A stretch of DNA of 64,000 bases from Limnephilus marmoratus (taxonomy: Eukaryota; Arthropoda; Insecta; Trichoptera; Limnephilidae): NCBI GenBank assembly GCA_917880885.1, contig OU862915.1:35968676-36032675 (forward strand), read 5' to 3'. The stretch's first letter is position 1. Each line of letters begins with the position of its first letter. The notes below the pieces were generated by a model, which did no database searches, was not told the origin of the DNA, and saw only the letters and a program-made list of their open reading frames with translations. The translations under genes and the position numbers were made by a program. Positions 10,733-21,703 of this stretch are shown here, in pieces.

Positions 10733-11025
10733 TTTTTTAGTGAATACCGCACAAGAGTCTCAACTGCTTCCTTCCGCTTGAAGGCAGTAAGACTGTGACA
10801 TCTCCAATCGGATTATTTTGAGGGCTGAAGGTGGTGGGGAGAGAAAGGAGGTGGGAAGTTCCTGGCTATTCAGACCTGGGTACCAAACACGGATAAAGTC
10901 ATTTCAAGCAACGTTTCAATTCTGAATGGTGGTCTTGCACTAAGGCTATCCACTCTTGAACGTGCCGCAAATATGCTACATATTATTATTAAATTAATAA
11001 ATTGTGAAATAATACAAATCAACAA
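10733..11025 (-). mobile_element. SINE-A copy lacking tRNA head
   Basis: Minus orientation. It holds the 3' end GAATACCGCACAAGAGTCTC, the body AGCAACGTTTCAATTCTGAA, and GTGCCGCAAATATGCTACAT up to the AT-rich linker. The tRNA-like head that should follow on the right is absent. Confidence 0.7.
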
Positions 11026-11353
11026 TCATACACGAGATAGATGAGTACTCGCATATGAAACTCTTGACGAATTTGTTATATTTATATGTATTAATTTGTA
11101 TACATTACTTTTATTGTACTTGTTTATTATTTAAGGCTTACACCGATATTTTCATATTTGTAATGTCTTCACTTGGTTAAATAAATATACAAAAATAAAA
11201 TTGAAACAATTCAACTTTGTATAAACCACTTATATAATGCGTAAATTCGACCGGTTTCGAAACAAACGTTCCTTCTTCAGGGAAAGCTTATACTAATTTG
11301 ACAGTTTCAAATGGATAACCACAAAGTTATAGCTATATTAAAAAATATATATA
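11026..11353. other. AT-rich spacer
   Basis: No gene. 11246-11285 holds a CGACCGGTTTCG…CTTCTTCAGGG arrangement that recalls Penelope-like element ends, but it is too short to call. Confidence 0.3.
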
Positions 11354-12518
11354 CAGGGTGGGGCAGAGAGGAGTTACTGATTTTAAAAAATCACTGAAGG
11401 CCCCAGACCGAGCAGAGGAGCGGGGCAGGTGCCGTTAGGTCGGGGAAATGATGCCGTTTTTTTTCATGATATTTTTTAAATGATATCATCTGACGTGGCT
11501 GCCTTGGCGAGTAATACACATATTGAGCCTTTCAAAGAATTTTTCAACCACTCTTTCCAACATATCTTGCGGAATTCCAGCGATGACGTCCTCAATCGCC
11601 TCGTTCAGAGCTTCAAGGGTTCGAGATCGAATTTTGTTTACCTCAGCTTTGACGTATCCTTACAGAAAAAAGTCACTCGGGGTCAAATCGGGAGAGCACG
11701 GGGGCCATGGAATATTCCCCCACAAAGAGATCAGGTGACCTGGAAAGAGCTTTTGCAAAATTTCGCACGAACGATGAACAACATGGGCCATATCTTCATC
11801 TTGTTGAAACCAGAAGGCTTCTGTATCGAGTTCCTCGCCATACTCTTTCATTTTGGGACGCTTAACGTTCTCCAACATCTCACAATAGTGAGATGAATAA
11901 CTCAATAAAGGTAATGATTAATCTTTCGTCGCCAGTGCACAAAACCGCGCCGAGGGATACAGCAGTTGCGATTGCAATGCAAGCATCTCTACGTTTCACA
12001 AAATCTTGTGGGCTCAATTCTCGTGTACGCATCATCTTGTAGGGGTATAGGTGAAGGTCTGAGTGTAAGATTTTCCTTATAATTCTGGACGATATTCCAA
12101 GCGCAGCGGCATGTTTCCGCGCTGCTCGGGTTGGAAACTCTTCAATTGACGCTCTTACTACCGTGATGTTTTCAGGTGTTTGCACATTTTTAGGTCCCCC
12201 ACTGGTATTTTAGAATCTGCAGTTTCTGTCCACCTTACATTACTGATACATTTCCGAATGGTTTTAGGATGAGAAAAACTGTCATTATGATTTAACTCCA
12301 ATCGGACCCGGAAAGCTCCATGCGTAGCCACAATGCTTTTTTCAGTTTTTAAAGAACGTCTCCACAACAAAGCCCCAGTACTTACCTGACCACGGCATAG
12401 TCACCAACACAAATGGCATCATTTTCCCAATCAAACGGCACCCGCCCCGCCCCTCTGCTCGGTCTGGGGGGCCTTCAGTGATTTTTTGAAATCAGTAACT
12501 CCTCTCTGCCCCACCCTG
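11354..12518 (-). mobile_element. mariner-type transposon, internally deleted
   Basis: 1165 bp with long terminal inverted repeats of about 110 bp. Both start CAGGGTGGGGCAGAGAGGAG and share CCCAGACCGAGCAGAGG. The flanks are TA on both sides (11352-11353 and 12519-12520), the Tc1/mariner target duplication. The coding strand is minus. TIRs this long are unusual for mariner, where about 30 bp is typical. Confidence 0.9.
11465..12370 (-). pseudogene. mariner-type transposase, broken
   Basis: Three minus-strand pieces join to one decayed DD34D transposase. The N-terminal helix-turn-helix part (12370-12158) is followed by TPENITVVRASIEE… and LGISSRIIRKILHSDLHLYP. After a deletion come the FWFQQD box, the CSPDLTPSDFF box and a C-terminus with LEALNEAIEDVIAG. 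The second and third catalytic Asp are present. The first lies at the deletion edge (GDERL). There are frameshifts near 12160-12185 and 11890, and stops after DFF. Roughly 70 residues of the catalytic core are missing, so it is inactive. Confidence 0.85.
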
Positions 12519-12562
12519 TATATACCATTGACTTACAAGCACTTGTCTTTTATTAAGACTTA

Positions 12563-12706
12563 GGGTGGGTTTCTTCATTTACTGAGAATACTAAATGCAA
12601 TGCCAATTATAAAAATAAAATTTTAACGAAATTTCTATGCATTTGACCGTTTACTTTTACAATTATCATTGCATTTAGCATTCTCGGTAAATAAAGAAAC
12701 CCACCA
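12563..12706. mobile_element. hairpin MITE M3 with TTA duplication
   Basis: 144 bp. The left end GGGTGGGTTTCTTCATTTAC and the right end, reversed, GGTGGGTTTCTTTATTTAC pair for about 40 bp. TTA flanks both sides (12560-12562, 12707-12709), fitting the TWA target of PIF/Harbinger elements. No coding capacity. Confidence 0.7.
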
Positions 12707-12709
12707 TTA

Positions 12710-13035
12710 GAGTCATGAAATTCACAATAGTTCACCTAGTCTCCATTTTTACCATCACCAAAACCAAAAGAGGCCGAGACAACTGTCGTTAATTCTATAA
12801 ACAATAATCACTCAAAGCTATGAAGCAGTTCTTACCGCCAAGCCAACTATGCGGATTTTCCCATAATTAATACATTACACCCTCCCACACTTAAAACCTT
12901 AGCATCCGACTAGGTTCGGAACTCCGCTAACTAATTATTAAACAAAATTAAATTAAACATTCTGTTAAATATCTTAATATAAATATATAAATATTTCATT
13001 GTAACTAGAACTAAAATGTTATCCATTCTTCAGAC
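12710..13035. other. no recognisable feature
   Basis: AT-rich, no motif recognised. Confidence 0.4.
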
Positions 13036-13755
13036 TTAAGAGGGAATTACCAGAGAAAGCCGGAAATACGTCATTCTCAAAAAAGTTTTTAGACGTATTG
13101 ACTCTTTTCCACAAAAAATTATAAATGGATTTCGAAAGATTGTTCTTTTATCTAGCATAGTTATGTAATAAATTTTTAGAATTTTTTAAATTTTTAGTAT
13201 AATAAGGTTATTCCATAGGTCGTTGGCAGATTTGTTAAATTTTCAAAAAAGTTTTTGTATTATACCACACCCATTTCAAATAATGTAATCATGCAGTAAA
13301 ATAAATCAATACATTATCTAGCAAAGTTATGTATTAGAATTTTAATTTTAGTTTCAATTAAATCATTAAAAAATATGTACGTACATGTGTTTCTTGACGA
13401 AAATTGGTCCATTTGTGTATTTATTTGCGCACTTACAAACTAATATATTTCAGATTTTTTTAACATTCTTATTAAATTTAGACATTATTGAAAAATGATA
13501 AATACTTATAATCAAAAAATAACTACAAAAAGTACACTATTTGAATAGTTTTATCATCACGCCTTTCAGCATTTTTGGATGAAGGTATAAATTAAAGCTA
13601 ATTTGGATTGAAATAAATTCGATATTGAGTTTTAATTTTAAAAAGCTGGTACGGAGAATAATCTATCTTTCTCATTGTAACCGCCCTGCACGATCGGAAG
13701 AACAACTTTCGACGAAATGTGGATTTTCGTCCGCTGGCTGGTTAAACGCTCTTAA
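13036..13755 (+). mobile_element. TTAA-flanked MITE, copy 3, uninterrupted
   Basis: The cleanest copy, 720 bp: TTAAGAGGGAATTACCAGAG at the left, GGTTAAACGCTCTTAA at the right. It preserves the empty site into which the retroposon of copy 1 inserted. Non-coding. Confidence 0.85.
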
Positions 13756-13944
13756 AGACATTACAATATTTACATTTATAATATTCTGTAATTAAACCAT
13801 TGTTGATTTATCATCAACATTATGCAATTGCACCCTTTGAAAATGTACCATATTATTGCATAAAATGTTATCATTATGTACCTGCTGACAAACTACATTA
13901 GTAGTTTAGCAAGTTTTTATGTAAAAAAAATCAAATTACATTAA

Positions 13945-14012
13945 CTTGCGCATGCCGCAATCTTCGGATTGCTTGCCTAGAGCCTTACCCTTCAACCACA
14001 GAGGCCGTCATA
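13945..14012 (-). mobile_element. SINE-A tRNA-like head, isolated
   Basis: The CTTCGGATTGCTTGCC…AGCCTTACC…GAGGCCGTCA pattern matches the reversed SINE-A head at 16840-16899. No body follows. Confidence 0.45.
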
Positions 14013-14765
14013 TTTTTTTTGTTTGTATTATTAAATCATTATACAATTTGTAGAAGAGAGCATATTTGTTTAGAGAGGGATAACAACAAAAATATGTGAT
14101 AAAATTTTCCCTCATAAATGTACCCCAGAAACTGAAATCCGGGGAGTCAAGTATGTGGATTTTCAAGAGATGAGAAGGAACGGAAGAATATCTTATTCTC
14201 ATTCGAATAAGTAAATAAATTTATTTTTTTGGAAAATGGGGGAATCGGCTGTAAAAAGGTTCCCAACCCCTTCAGGAATAAGGTGTATTAGGGGTAGAAG
14301 AGTTAATAGAGTTAAAGGGGAGCGTAAGTCCCGGAAAGTTTAGGAATCACTGCACTAGGCCGTGACTGGCGATAAGTTGGTACGGCCGCCTTGTAAAGGA
14401 AGTGTTTTACAAGAAAACTTGCCGGAACTCTAATTTATAACAGCATATTAATAAGCAAGGCATAAGCGAGTTTTGACGCCTTTGAACCCTGGAAAGTAAG
14501 AAAGATTCGTTAACAAGGATATTTAAAATAAGATACTTCCAGCGAAACAAAGGGACTTAAAATAACATCACTTAAATATTTTAGAAGATTTAATTGAATA
14601 CTGCGAGCAAAATACATACTTACCTTTAAAATAATTGAGTAATTTTTTTTTAATTACACTATATGTATATGAGCCAGGAAAAATAAAGTATGTGGCCTAT
14701 GAACACTTGCCTAGAGTTCAAAATCTTGAACTTACGAACCCCTTTATAATTCTGGTTCTATTATA
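14013..14765. other. no recognisable feature
   Basis: Mixed AT-rich DNA with unrecognised short open frames (14008-14202 minus). Confidence 0.35.
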
Positions 14766-15666
14766 GGGTGGGCCAGTTTTGTAGTGGGGCCATTTATAGA
14801 CATAGACGGCTCCTTGCATCTTGGAAATTTAGTCACAATGGATTGCTTTACGGGAGAGCAACGCACTTTCCGGGTAAAGAATTTTTATAAAAACATGATT
14901 TTGTTCTATTCTTTTCAACAATGATTCTATTCTATTTTACAATACAATTATGCACGCCGCCTATTTCGTTCGCATCACCAATTAGAGAGTATTTATCAGT
15001 TCCCAAATGCTAATTTAATTAAATCATGATTTAATTAAAACAAAAAGGACGGGCATGGAGCAGGAGGGACGAAGAGAACATGGCGCAAGAAAATGTCTGT
15101 ACGCGACGATCCTAAATATTATGCGACGCGCAAGCGTTCAGATTCTTTGGCGATACAATGTTTTCCACCATAGTTGCAGCAGTTCGTTAGTTACAATAAT
15201 AGACTTGGATGCAGCATAATAGTGCAACCAGTCATACTTCCAACGAGAGTATACCCGTGGTTATAGAAATTTTCCCTAACAAACTGATCTCGCGCAGAGG
15301 AGATATTCCTTGGCCTCCCCGAAGACGGATCTAATCCCAGCAGATTGTTTTTATGGGATATAGTTGTATATATACATTATCTTACAAGCCGAATCTATGT
15401 AAATAAACCAGCGACTATATTCCAATTAAAGGAGAACATCCATGATAAATGGTTAACATAACCCGAGATTTGTGTCGAAAAGTTTTCGAAAATCTAAGGG
15501 CCAGATTTGAGGAATGCCAGCGGCGATATGGTAGGCATTTTGACGAAATTATTTTTACGAAATGATTTTCCAGAAGACTTTTGTTTTTATCAATTATTAT
15601 TTATTAAAAAACACTCTGTATTTTTTTCATGGTTATTTCAAAAGTGCAAATGTTTATGGCCCACCC
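14766..15666 (+). mobile_element. mariner-type transposon remnant
   Basis: The left end GGGTGGGCCAGTTTTG and the reversed right end GGGTGGGCCATAAACATTT mark a 901-bp element. TA lies just left of the left end. The interior holds the C-terminal half of a transposase. The first half of the gene is missing. Confidence 0.7.
15190..15565 (+). pseudogene. mariner transposase, C-terminal half
   Basis: Readable blocks in shifting frames: WMQHNSATSHTSNES (normally WFQQDGAT-type, so the second catalytic Asp is lost), FPNKLISRRGDIPWPP, DLIPADC, SRIYVNKPATIFQLKENIHD, and a C-terminus ending CQRRYGRHFDEIIFTK before TGA at 15563-15565. At least two frameshifts. It is a different lineage from the elements at 11354 and 51174. 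Confidence 0.8.
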
Positions 15667-16562
15667 AATTTAGTGTGGAAAAATAAATTCTTTAGAAGAT
15701 GATCGAGAAACATTTAAATAATTGTGCAATGCAAAATAAAATAAAACTTGCCTTTTAACGATGTTTTTTCGTAAATAAATCAAACGGGCGGCTGGTGCGA
15801 AACGGGATTTAATCGCCGTAAGCATGAAATCCTTTTATTATCGGCCTAATCACAAATTTTACACGAAGTAAAGAATCACCTTAAGTAAGTAATACTATCG
15901 GTATATGTATATCTTTAGGTTTAATAACATAACATCGGAAAATCTGCATGAATTAATCCAATAAAAAAAGTATAAACATCCTAAATTATACGGCTTTCAT
16001 AAGACCGAAAATGACCCATCAATCCATCATCCGGCTTCTTCAGTGGAGCTTCGTAGGACCTTTAAAAAAAATTACATTTAGGAGTATTATAGGGATTTAT
16101 TTTTGATTAGATATTATAAAATATTGTGTGTATTTTGATGACAATTTTTTTATTGACAGATGTGTAAACCGTCATACGTCCAAAAAGTCCATTCCAAACG
16201 CGTGATCATCGCATAACCAAATATATATATAACCAGGCCATGGAATTGACTCGAACACATACCTCTTTTTTAAATGCATTATATATTATTTTTATTCGTC
16301 GAGATCTCAAGGTGTTAGAAATGCAAATACCCACAAAGCTTTTATTGAAAATGTTTACATGAAAATACGTTCGGAAAATACAAGTACATTCTTTAAAATT
16401 TGTTTCTCAAAGGAATTTTGTGGAAAATTCATTGCCTTAAAATTAATTATAATGGTATTGTGGATCCTGATTGGGAGAACAATAAGTTTAGTTGTGCGGT
16501 TTAAACATAATATTGTAGTATTTTATTTTATATTGATGACTATTTAATACAAACAAAGTAAA
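15667..16562. other. no recognisable feature
   Basis: AT-rich. The small open frame at 16359-16547 is hydrophobic, without a family match. Confidence 0.35.
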
Positions 16563-16899
16563 GTAGTCTGTAGCCAGTGAGACTATGGCATCCCCAATTG
16601 GGGTATGTTGTGAGGCTGAATGTAGTGGGGAGGGGAAGGAGATCTGGTCACCAAATACGGCTAATGCCATTTCAAGCAACGTTTCAATTCTGAGTGGTGG
16701 TCTTACACCAGGGCGATACTGAGAGTATCTTCCACCCTGGAACGTGCCGCAAATATACTATATATTATTTTAAATAAATAAATTGTGAAATAATACAAAT
16801 TAATCAAATAATTTTTTTTTGCCACGCCGCGCCGGGATTCGATCCCGCGACCTTCGGACTGCTAGTCAAGAACCTTACCGCTGGACTACGCCGGCCGTC
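16563..16899 (-). mobile_element. SINE-A copy with tRNA-like head
   Basis: Minus orientation. The head occupies about 16821-16899, with a B-box-like GGATTCGATCC (reversed) at 16835-16845 and an A-box-like region near 16880-16895. The body is on the left. It lacks the far 3' end present at 42420. tRNA-derived SINE by structure. Confidence 0.75.
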
Positions 16900-16977
16900 A
16901 TGTGTTGTTGCAAGGGTATTACAATGTAATTTCACCTTCTTTGTATATTACATCACGATATATTTATTTTAATTCAA

Positions 16978-17450
16978 TGTGGGAGGCAGGTATGGGTACC
17001 GCCGCCCCGGTAACCATTTATAGGATAACCAACACCTAACGTGCAATGTACTTACGTTAAGCTAATTTCATTATGAAATTGTTTCATACTACAACAAATA
17101 ATGTCACCACAAGTGGTTCGTTACTTTTGGTGACTTGGTTTTTTCAGTTCTTGGCAGCGGATGCATCTATTCACCAACTGCGTGGCGGTCAGGATCGGGA
17201 GAGACTGGTTGAGGGAAATCATTTGGCCTCTCTAGCAGAACTCTCTCGATACATCGTCTTGTACAGCAGTGGGAGGGAAGGATTCATACGTCCGTCTACC
17301 TTGGATCCACTAATCCCCAAATTCTTACCCACCCCTCATACATTTTTCCTTCCTAGAATTTCCTTTCCTTGCTTTTACAGCATCCCCAAAGATGATACAT
17401 GCCCTGGGAAGAATGACTTCTAGGCCTCCTGTGCGGAGTTGTAAAAAGAG
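16978..17450 (+). mobile_element. SINE-B, near full length
   Basis: It starts GTGGGAGGCAGGTATGGGTA and continues through CACCACAAGTGGTTCG and GCGGATGCATC to the 3' end GGCCTCCTGTGCGGAG plus an A-rich tail. About 470 bp. No convincing tRNA head, so its polymerase III origin is not shown. Confidence 0.75.
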
Positions 17451-17644
17451 AATAAATAAAATAAAATAAATCTTCATGTTTGTTGACTGTTGTGGTGTTG
17501 GTGTTACTTCATAATTTTTATGATTTCCTCAGATTCATGTTTAGTTAGTCGTACTTTTATGATGTTTAAAACTTTTTTTGTCTCCAGGATTATCGAGGCG
17601 AGCATTTTTTAAGTTAAGTTTTATAACACCGAAAACATTATTTT

Positions 17645-17770
17645 TTTTTACAATTTTCTTTTGATGGAGATCTTATGGGTAGATTCTTCATGGAATATTT
17701 TTAGAATTACTTTTTGTATTTTAACGAGCTGCTTGATGTGGGTATTTAGGCAGATCTCCACCCAGTAATT
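17645..17770 (-). pseudogene. non-LTR reverse transcriptase scrap
   Basis: The minus-strand stretch NTHIKQLVKIQKVILKIF aligns by eye with DTHIKQLEITQKLIIKIM of the 1629-2357 fragment. It is short and isolated. Confidence 0.5.
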
Positions 17771-18709
17771 CCCTTCAACAAAAGCAATCTTCCAAAAGGG
17801 CCTTTCATTGATATGCCTGGTGTAACTATAAGTGATCAGCTCGGGCACGGGGGGTCCATCAAAGCCAGAGTTAAGCTAGCCTTTCAGAAGCTGCCAACCA
17901 TCTATTTCATAAACGTGATATAAGATATTATATTGTTACTGCAGTAAACTTTTTCGACAGTTATTTTCCGACACCTATACTTGATCTTGCTGAAATTGAA
18001 TACTTAGTTAAAGGGTAGAAACCTACACATAGCATCCTATCCAAAGATATCCTATCACATATGTAGTACTTACCCAGTACTATCTTTACAGTACCTACCT
18101 ATTTTCCACCCACAAAATTTATAATATTAACTCCACACAGGAGGCCCAAAATAACACTCAAATATATAATTACCTACTCACTAAAAATATAAGTTGAGCG
18201 TTTCCTGTTACCTGAATTACACGAGCAACCCAAAATCAAATAGTTGAAAATACTCCCCCGGTGTTAAATAATTATCCACATAGTTAAAGCAAATTAATTA
18301 ATTAAGCAATTCAGGAGCAAAGTTGGTGGCAAATTAATTTTATCCGACAAAATTTGCACTAGAAAATGAGTAACCTTTTCGAAAGCAAATCAATAAGGTT
18401 CCTAATATTTCAGAGAGGTAGACGCTCCCGGATACGCCCTGGTAAAAAGCCTCCCATTCAGATTTGATACGTGTAAACGTTCAGACAAGAATTAAAGTTT
18501 AGTATTAAAAAACAAAACAATTATTTTTCTTGCAGTGGCTCGTGATTATTAGATATAGATTCGAACCTAAGTAAAATTTATATTTTTTTATTATTTCTTT
18601 TAATCCACTTAAATGTGCACGTTGATTTGAAAACATCATACAATATTTTATTATTACCAGAATTTATTTTCAAAAACCTCCTACATAAACTGTACTAATT
18701 GCTTAATAA
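17771..18709. other. mostly featureless; SINE-B tail inside
   Basis: 18139-18165 is a reversed SINE-B 3' end (CTCCACACAGGAGGCCC). The rest shows nothing I can support. Confidence 0.4.
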
Positions 18710-18814
18710 TTTAAATTAATAAATTACTTCGTTTTTACTTGGTTTTTACCACTTCGTTTTTACCACTTCATTTTTACCACCAAGTGGTAAAAACGAAGTA
18801 ATTTATTAATTGAA
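18710..18814. repeat. short inverted repeat (hairpin)
   Basis: The arms 18710-18737 and 18787-18814 are 28 bp with one mismatch (core AAATTACTTCGTTTTTAC). The 49-bp loop holds repeated TTTTTACCACT units. It may be a tiny MITE. Confidence 0.75.
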
Positions 18815-18949
18815 ATCAAAATGGTGCCACAAAATAAGTTTGCTGTGTTAGAAGAAGTGCTTAATAATTAATTTATAATCACGAATGTATTATTACAAAC
18901 ATGTTCTTACGTTAATCCCTTTATGAAACTATCAACTCATCCAGGCGTT

Positions 18950-19290
18950 GATTTTCCCCATATTTCTATACGATGTGGAAACATAGAACTAGCAAAGTAA
19001 TGAAAATAAATCTCGAAATGTGTTGTTGGAAAACAATGTTAAGGATTCCATGGTCAGCTAGACGCACAAATGCATCCATTCTTGAAGAGTTAGGCTTCCA
19101 CCAATTACTACCAATTACCAATACTACCAATAATACCATACTACCAATTTTAAGATTCTTTGGACACGTTGCTCACCAAACTGAGAACTCCAACATAGAG
19201 AAACTCATAGATATCGCCAAAGTGGAAGGCAGAAGAAGCAGAGGACGGTCGGCAATGCGCTGGAGTGACCAAGTGTCACTGGCGTCCGAT
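18950..19290 (+). pseudogene. LINE reverse transcriptase C-terminus
   Basis: Contains MLRIPWSARRTNASILEELG, LRFFGHVAHQ and VEGRRSRGRSAMRWSDQV, the C-terminal signature of a large group of animal LINE reverse transcriptases that end in an RRRGRP-type basic motif. A small CCAATACTA-type expansion interrupts it near 19105-19150. The upstream core is absent. Confidence 0.75.
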
Positions 19291-19491
19291 ACGTCGCGCG
19301 TCGGTGTTTTTGGCTAAGAAGAACGTAACCATGTGCAAATACTATGTATGGGATGTGTGGGATTGCACTTACATCCCCATATTCTGGAAAAAAGACCATT
19401 ATTATTTTTTTGCAATAACATCTATTTTTCCCGTTGTGCAATGTACGAGAGTTTCATTTTCTGTTCGAAACCAATGGGACTCTCTCTGGTT

Positions 19492-19812
19492 TCAATCCTG
19501 GGTTTGGTTTGCAGCAATTTCCTCTATTCTTCTCTTCCATTCTTCCCTGTCTTGTGCGGCTCTCTTGAAGTCTACATTTGATGAGCAGCGCACGTCCACC
19601 AGCAGATCTTCCAGGTGCTCTTGGCGTGGGCGTCCCCTAGAGTTTTTCCCCTCGGTCATACCCTCCATTATGGCATGCAAGAGGCCTTCTTGTCGTATTA
19701 CATAGCCGATCCATCTTGCACGCCTTTCGGACAAGGTCCTGAGTAGGTGCCTTCCTCCTTCGATTCTTTGGAGAACCTTCTCATTTGTAATGTGGTCTCT
19801 CCAGATTGAATG
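19492..19812 (-). pseudogene. LINE reverse transcriptase C-terminus
   Basis: Minus-strand frame open from about 19812: WRDHITNEKVLQRIEGGRHL, RRARWIGYVIRQEGLLHAIM, RGRPRQ, then RAAQDREEWKRR before the stop. The Met at 19734 is internal, because the homologous frame continues upstream of it. The fragment converges on the plus-strand fragment at 18950-19290. The two are from different subfamilies. Confidence 0.75.
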
Positions 19813-20534
19813 GGACTATGGCATTTAAAATATTGGATCTTGGATGCAGTGGGGATGGAAAAAAGAATGGGAACAGGAGGTTGTTTGGCTGATGAAATTA
19901 TTGGAATTTTTGTGCATTATTGGTCCAAAACGCTAATTTCGCCTTATTTTAGAGAACTACTCGTACATTTTATATTGTATCTCTTTTGTAACGTTTTTTC
20001 GACGAAAGGTCACTTCTTATAGTTATTAATATAGGCTTTATCTGTTAACGACATCCTTTGAAAGACTTGACACATATCGCTTCCAATACATTATTTTTTT
20101 CCGTTTATTATCTGATTTCTAAAAACAGCAATACTTACAATGAATGTGGGTTTACGACAAACCATTTTACTGAATCATTAAAGGTTAGTTTGTTGTCAAT
20201 AATATTGAGTGTGGTTTATTTCCTATAAATTAAATATTATCAAAAATATTATTATTTTCACATCTGTATACTGTCATATAAGCCCATATTTGGATGACCA
20301 ACATTAAAATAAAAATAAAAACTGCTCTCAAAAGTTTTAATCTGCATATTTTGAAACTAGATAATTTCCAAACTTACCCAAATACTTCCCTTCCTTTAGT
20401 TTATAAAACTAAATATATTATTAATTAATTTAATTTATTACCCAAATACTTCCCTTCACTCGTACCTTTAGCTTCACGACTTTTTGAGTTGTTTCGAGGA
20501 TCGTCAAATTATAAACCATTATAATAGGCTGCAT
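19813..20534. other. no recognisable feature
   Basis: AT-rich. Open frames lack motifs. Confidence 0.35.
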
Positions 20535-20790
20535 TTATAATTCCCACAGCAACGAAAACGATGACGGCAACGGCTCGCGACATCTCATTTCTTTAACCAG
20601 TGAGGGAGATTAATACTTTTTTCTTTGGAAGCAGAAAACATCCGTACATTGTGTCTCACTATTATTTGGTGTGTAAGAAAGAGTTGCAGCATTATTGTGG
20701 TGAAGAACGTACGTTTATTGTCTTTTTGTGCCGTCGCCGTGCCCTTACGGTGGGAATTTTAAAAGCGACGATTGTCATAGATGACATAGA
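20535..20790 (+). repeat. dispersed repeat R4, unit 1
   Basis: Shares GAGGGAGAT, TACATTGTGTCTC, AAGAAAGAGTTGCAGCATTA and GTGGGAATTTTAAAAGCG with three other units in this window (20850-21090, 59440-59600, 59945-60135). Class unknown. The open frame 20600-20851 is not conserved among units. Confidence 0.55.
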
Positions 20791-20849
20791 TGATTACATA
20801 ATTATGCATTTACTAGTTGGGAGCGGCTCACGTACGTTGTTCAGGAATT

Positions 20850-21090
20850 GATTCTCACAGAAACGGCAGCGATGGCAATGGCGTTTCATTTATTTAACAT
20901 GTATTAGGGAGATAAAAGACACAAGACGATCATTATTTTTTTCTTTGAAGACGACACAAGTACATCGTTTCTCTCATTATCAATAATGCTTTCTAGTACA
21001 CCATTATTTAATGTGAACGATTAAGCTGCTGCATTATTGTGAAAGCGCTATTTTGTGCAGATACACCTTGCCGTTTCCGTGGGAATTATA
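20850..21090 (+). repeat. dispersed repeat R4, unit 2
   Basis: Direct repeat of the preceding unit, about 315 bp downstream: ACGGCAGCGATGGCAATGGC, TAGGGAGAT, GCTGCATTATTGTG, GTGGGAATTATAAAAGC. Confidence 0.5.
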
Positions 21091-21569
21091 AAAGCACCCA
21101 TTGACTGAGACCTCCGAAGTTTCCATAAGATTGGGACGCCTGGATATTGCTGAAAAATGTTGCCACTCGAACCCACCGAACATAAATATTCCGCTGTGTG
21201 ATACTCGTGTGTTTCTAGTCAATTACCAACACTGAACGTTCCGTTTTTTTTGGTGCACGATAAATACTTGATTTTATGACACTAGTGCTGCCGGCACGAT
21301 AAATCAGGGGCCGTATGCGGTTACGGAAGGTACCATTTAGCACTCCAGCGGGGCATAATCTCCCTCACGGGTACTCCCCGCGCGGCAGGCTGGCAGGCTG
21401 GCAGGGGTGCGAGATTATTTTTTAACAGCCTTGTTATGATGTTAGATTTATGATTGTCACCTGGGTAAAGCGGATGCAGAAACTGTTCGTCTGCAGTTGA
21501 TTGACTTAAATGAACGTGAGAGCAGTTAACAGGGATGATCATTGTATAGATGACCAAAAATCTCTCATT
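21091..21569. other. no recognisable feature
   Basis: Contains a short GGCAGGCTGGCAGGCTGGCA repeat near 21383. Nothing else supported. Confidence 0.35.
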
Positions 21570-21703
21570 TTCAATTTCTCATATTAATTGTATTAATTAT
21601 TACTCCATTTCTCATATTAATTTTATTAATTATTACTCAATTTCTCATATTAATTTTATTAATTATTACTCAATTTCTCATATTAATTTTATTAATTATT
21701 ACT
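21570..21703. repeat. 33-bp minisatellite, 4 copies
   Basis: The unit TTTCTCATATTAATTTTATT plus AATTATTACTCAA is repeated four times with few changes. The period of 33 keeps an open frame (ISHINFINYYS repeats), which explains the 83-residue open frame. It is not evidence for a protein. Confidence 0.9.

Noticed and set aside
11246..11285. Penelope-type end CGACCGGTTTCG…CTTCTTCAGGG
   Set aside because: Suggestive word order, but there is no paired copy or protein, and the core is CTGAAGA rather than CTGATGA.
11480..11896. 138-residue plus-strand open frame
   Set aside because: It is the antisense shadow of the mariner transposase on the minus strand.
16821..16899. Possible tRNA gene
   Set aside because: A- and B-box-like sequence is present, but the same unit at 42750-42830 is fused to a common body with a poly-A tail. 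It is a SINE head.
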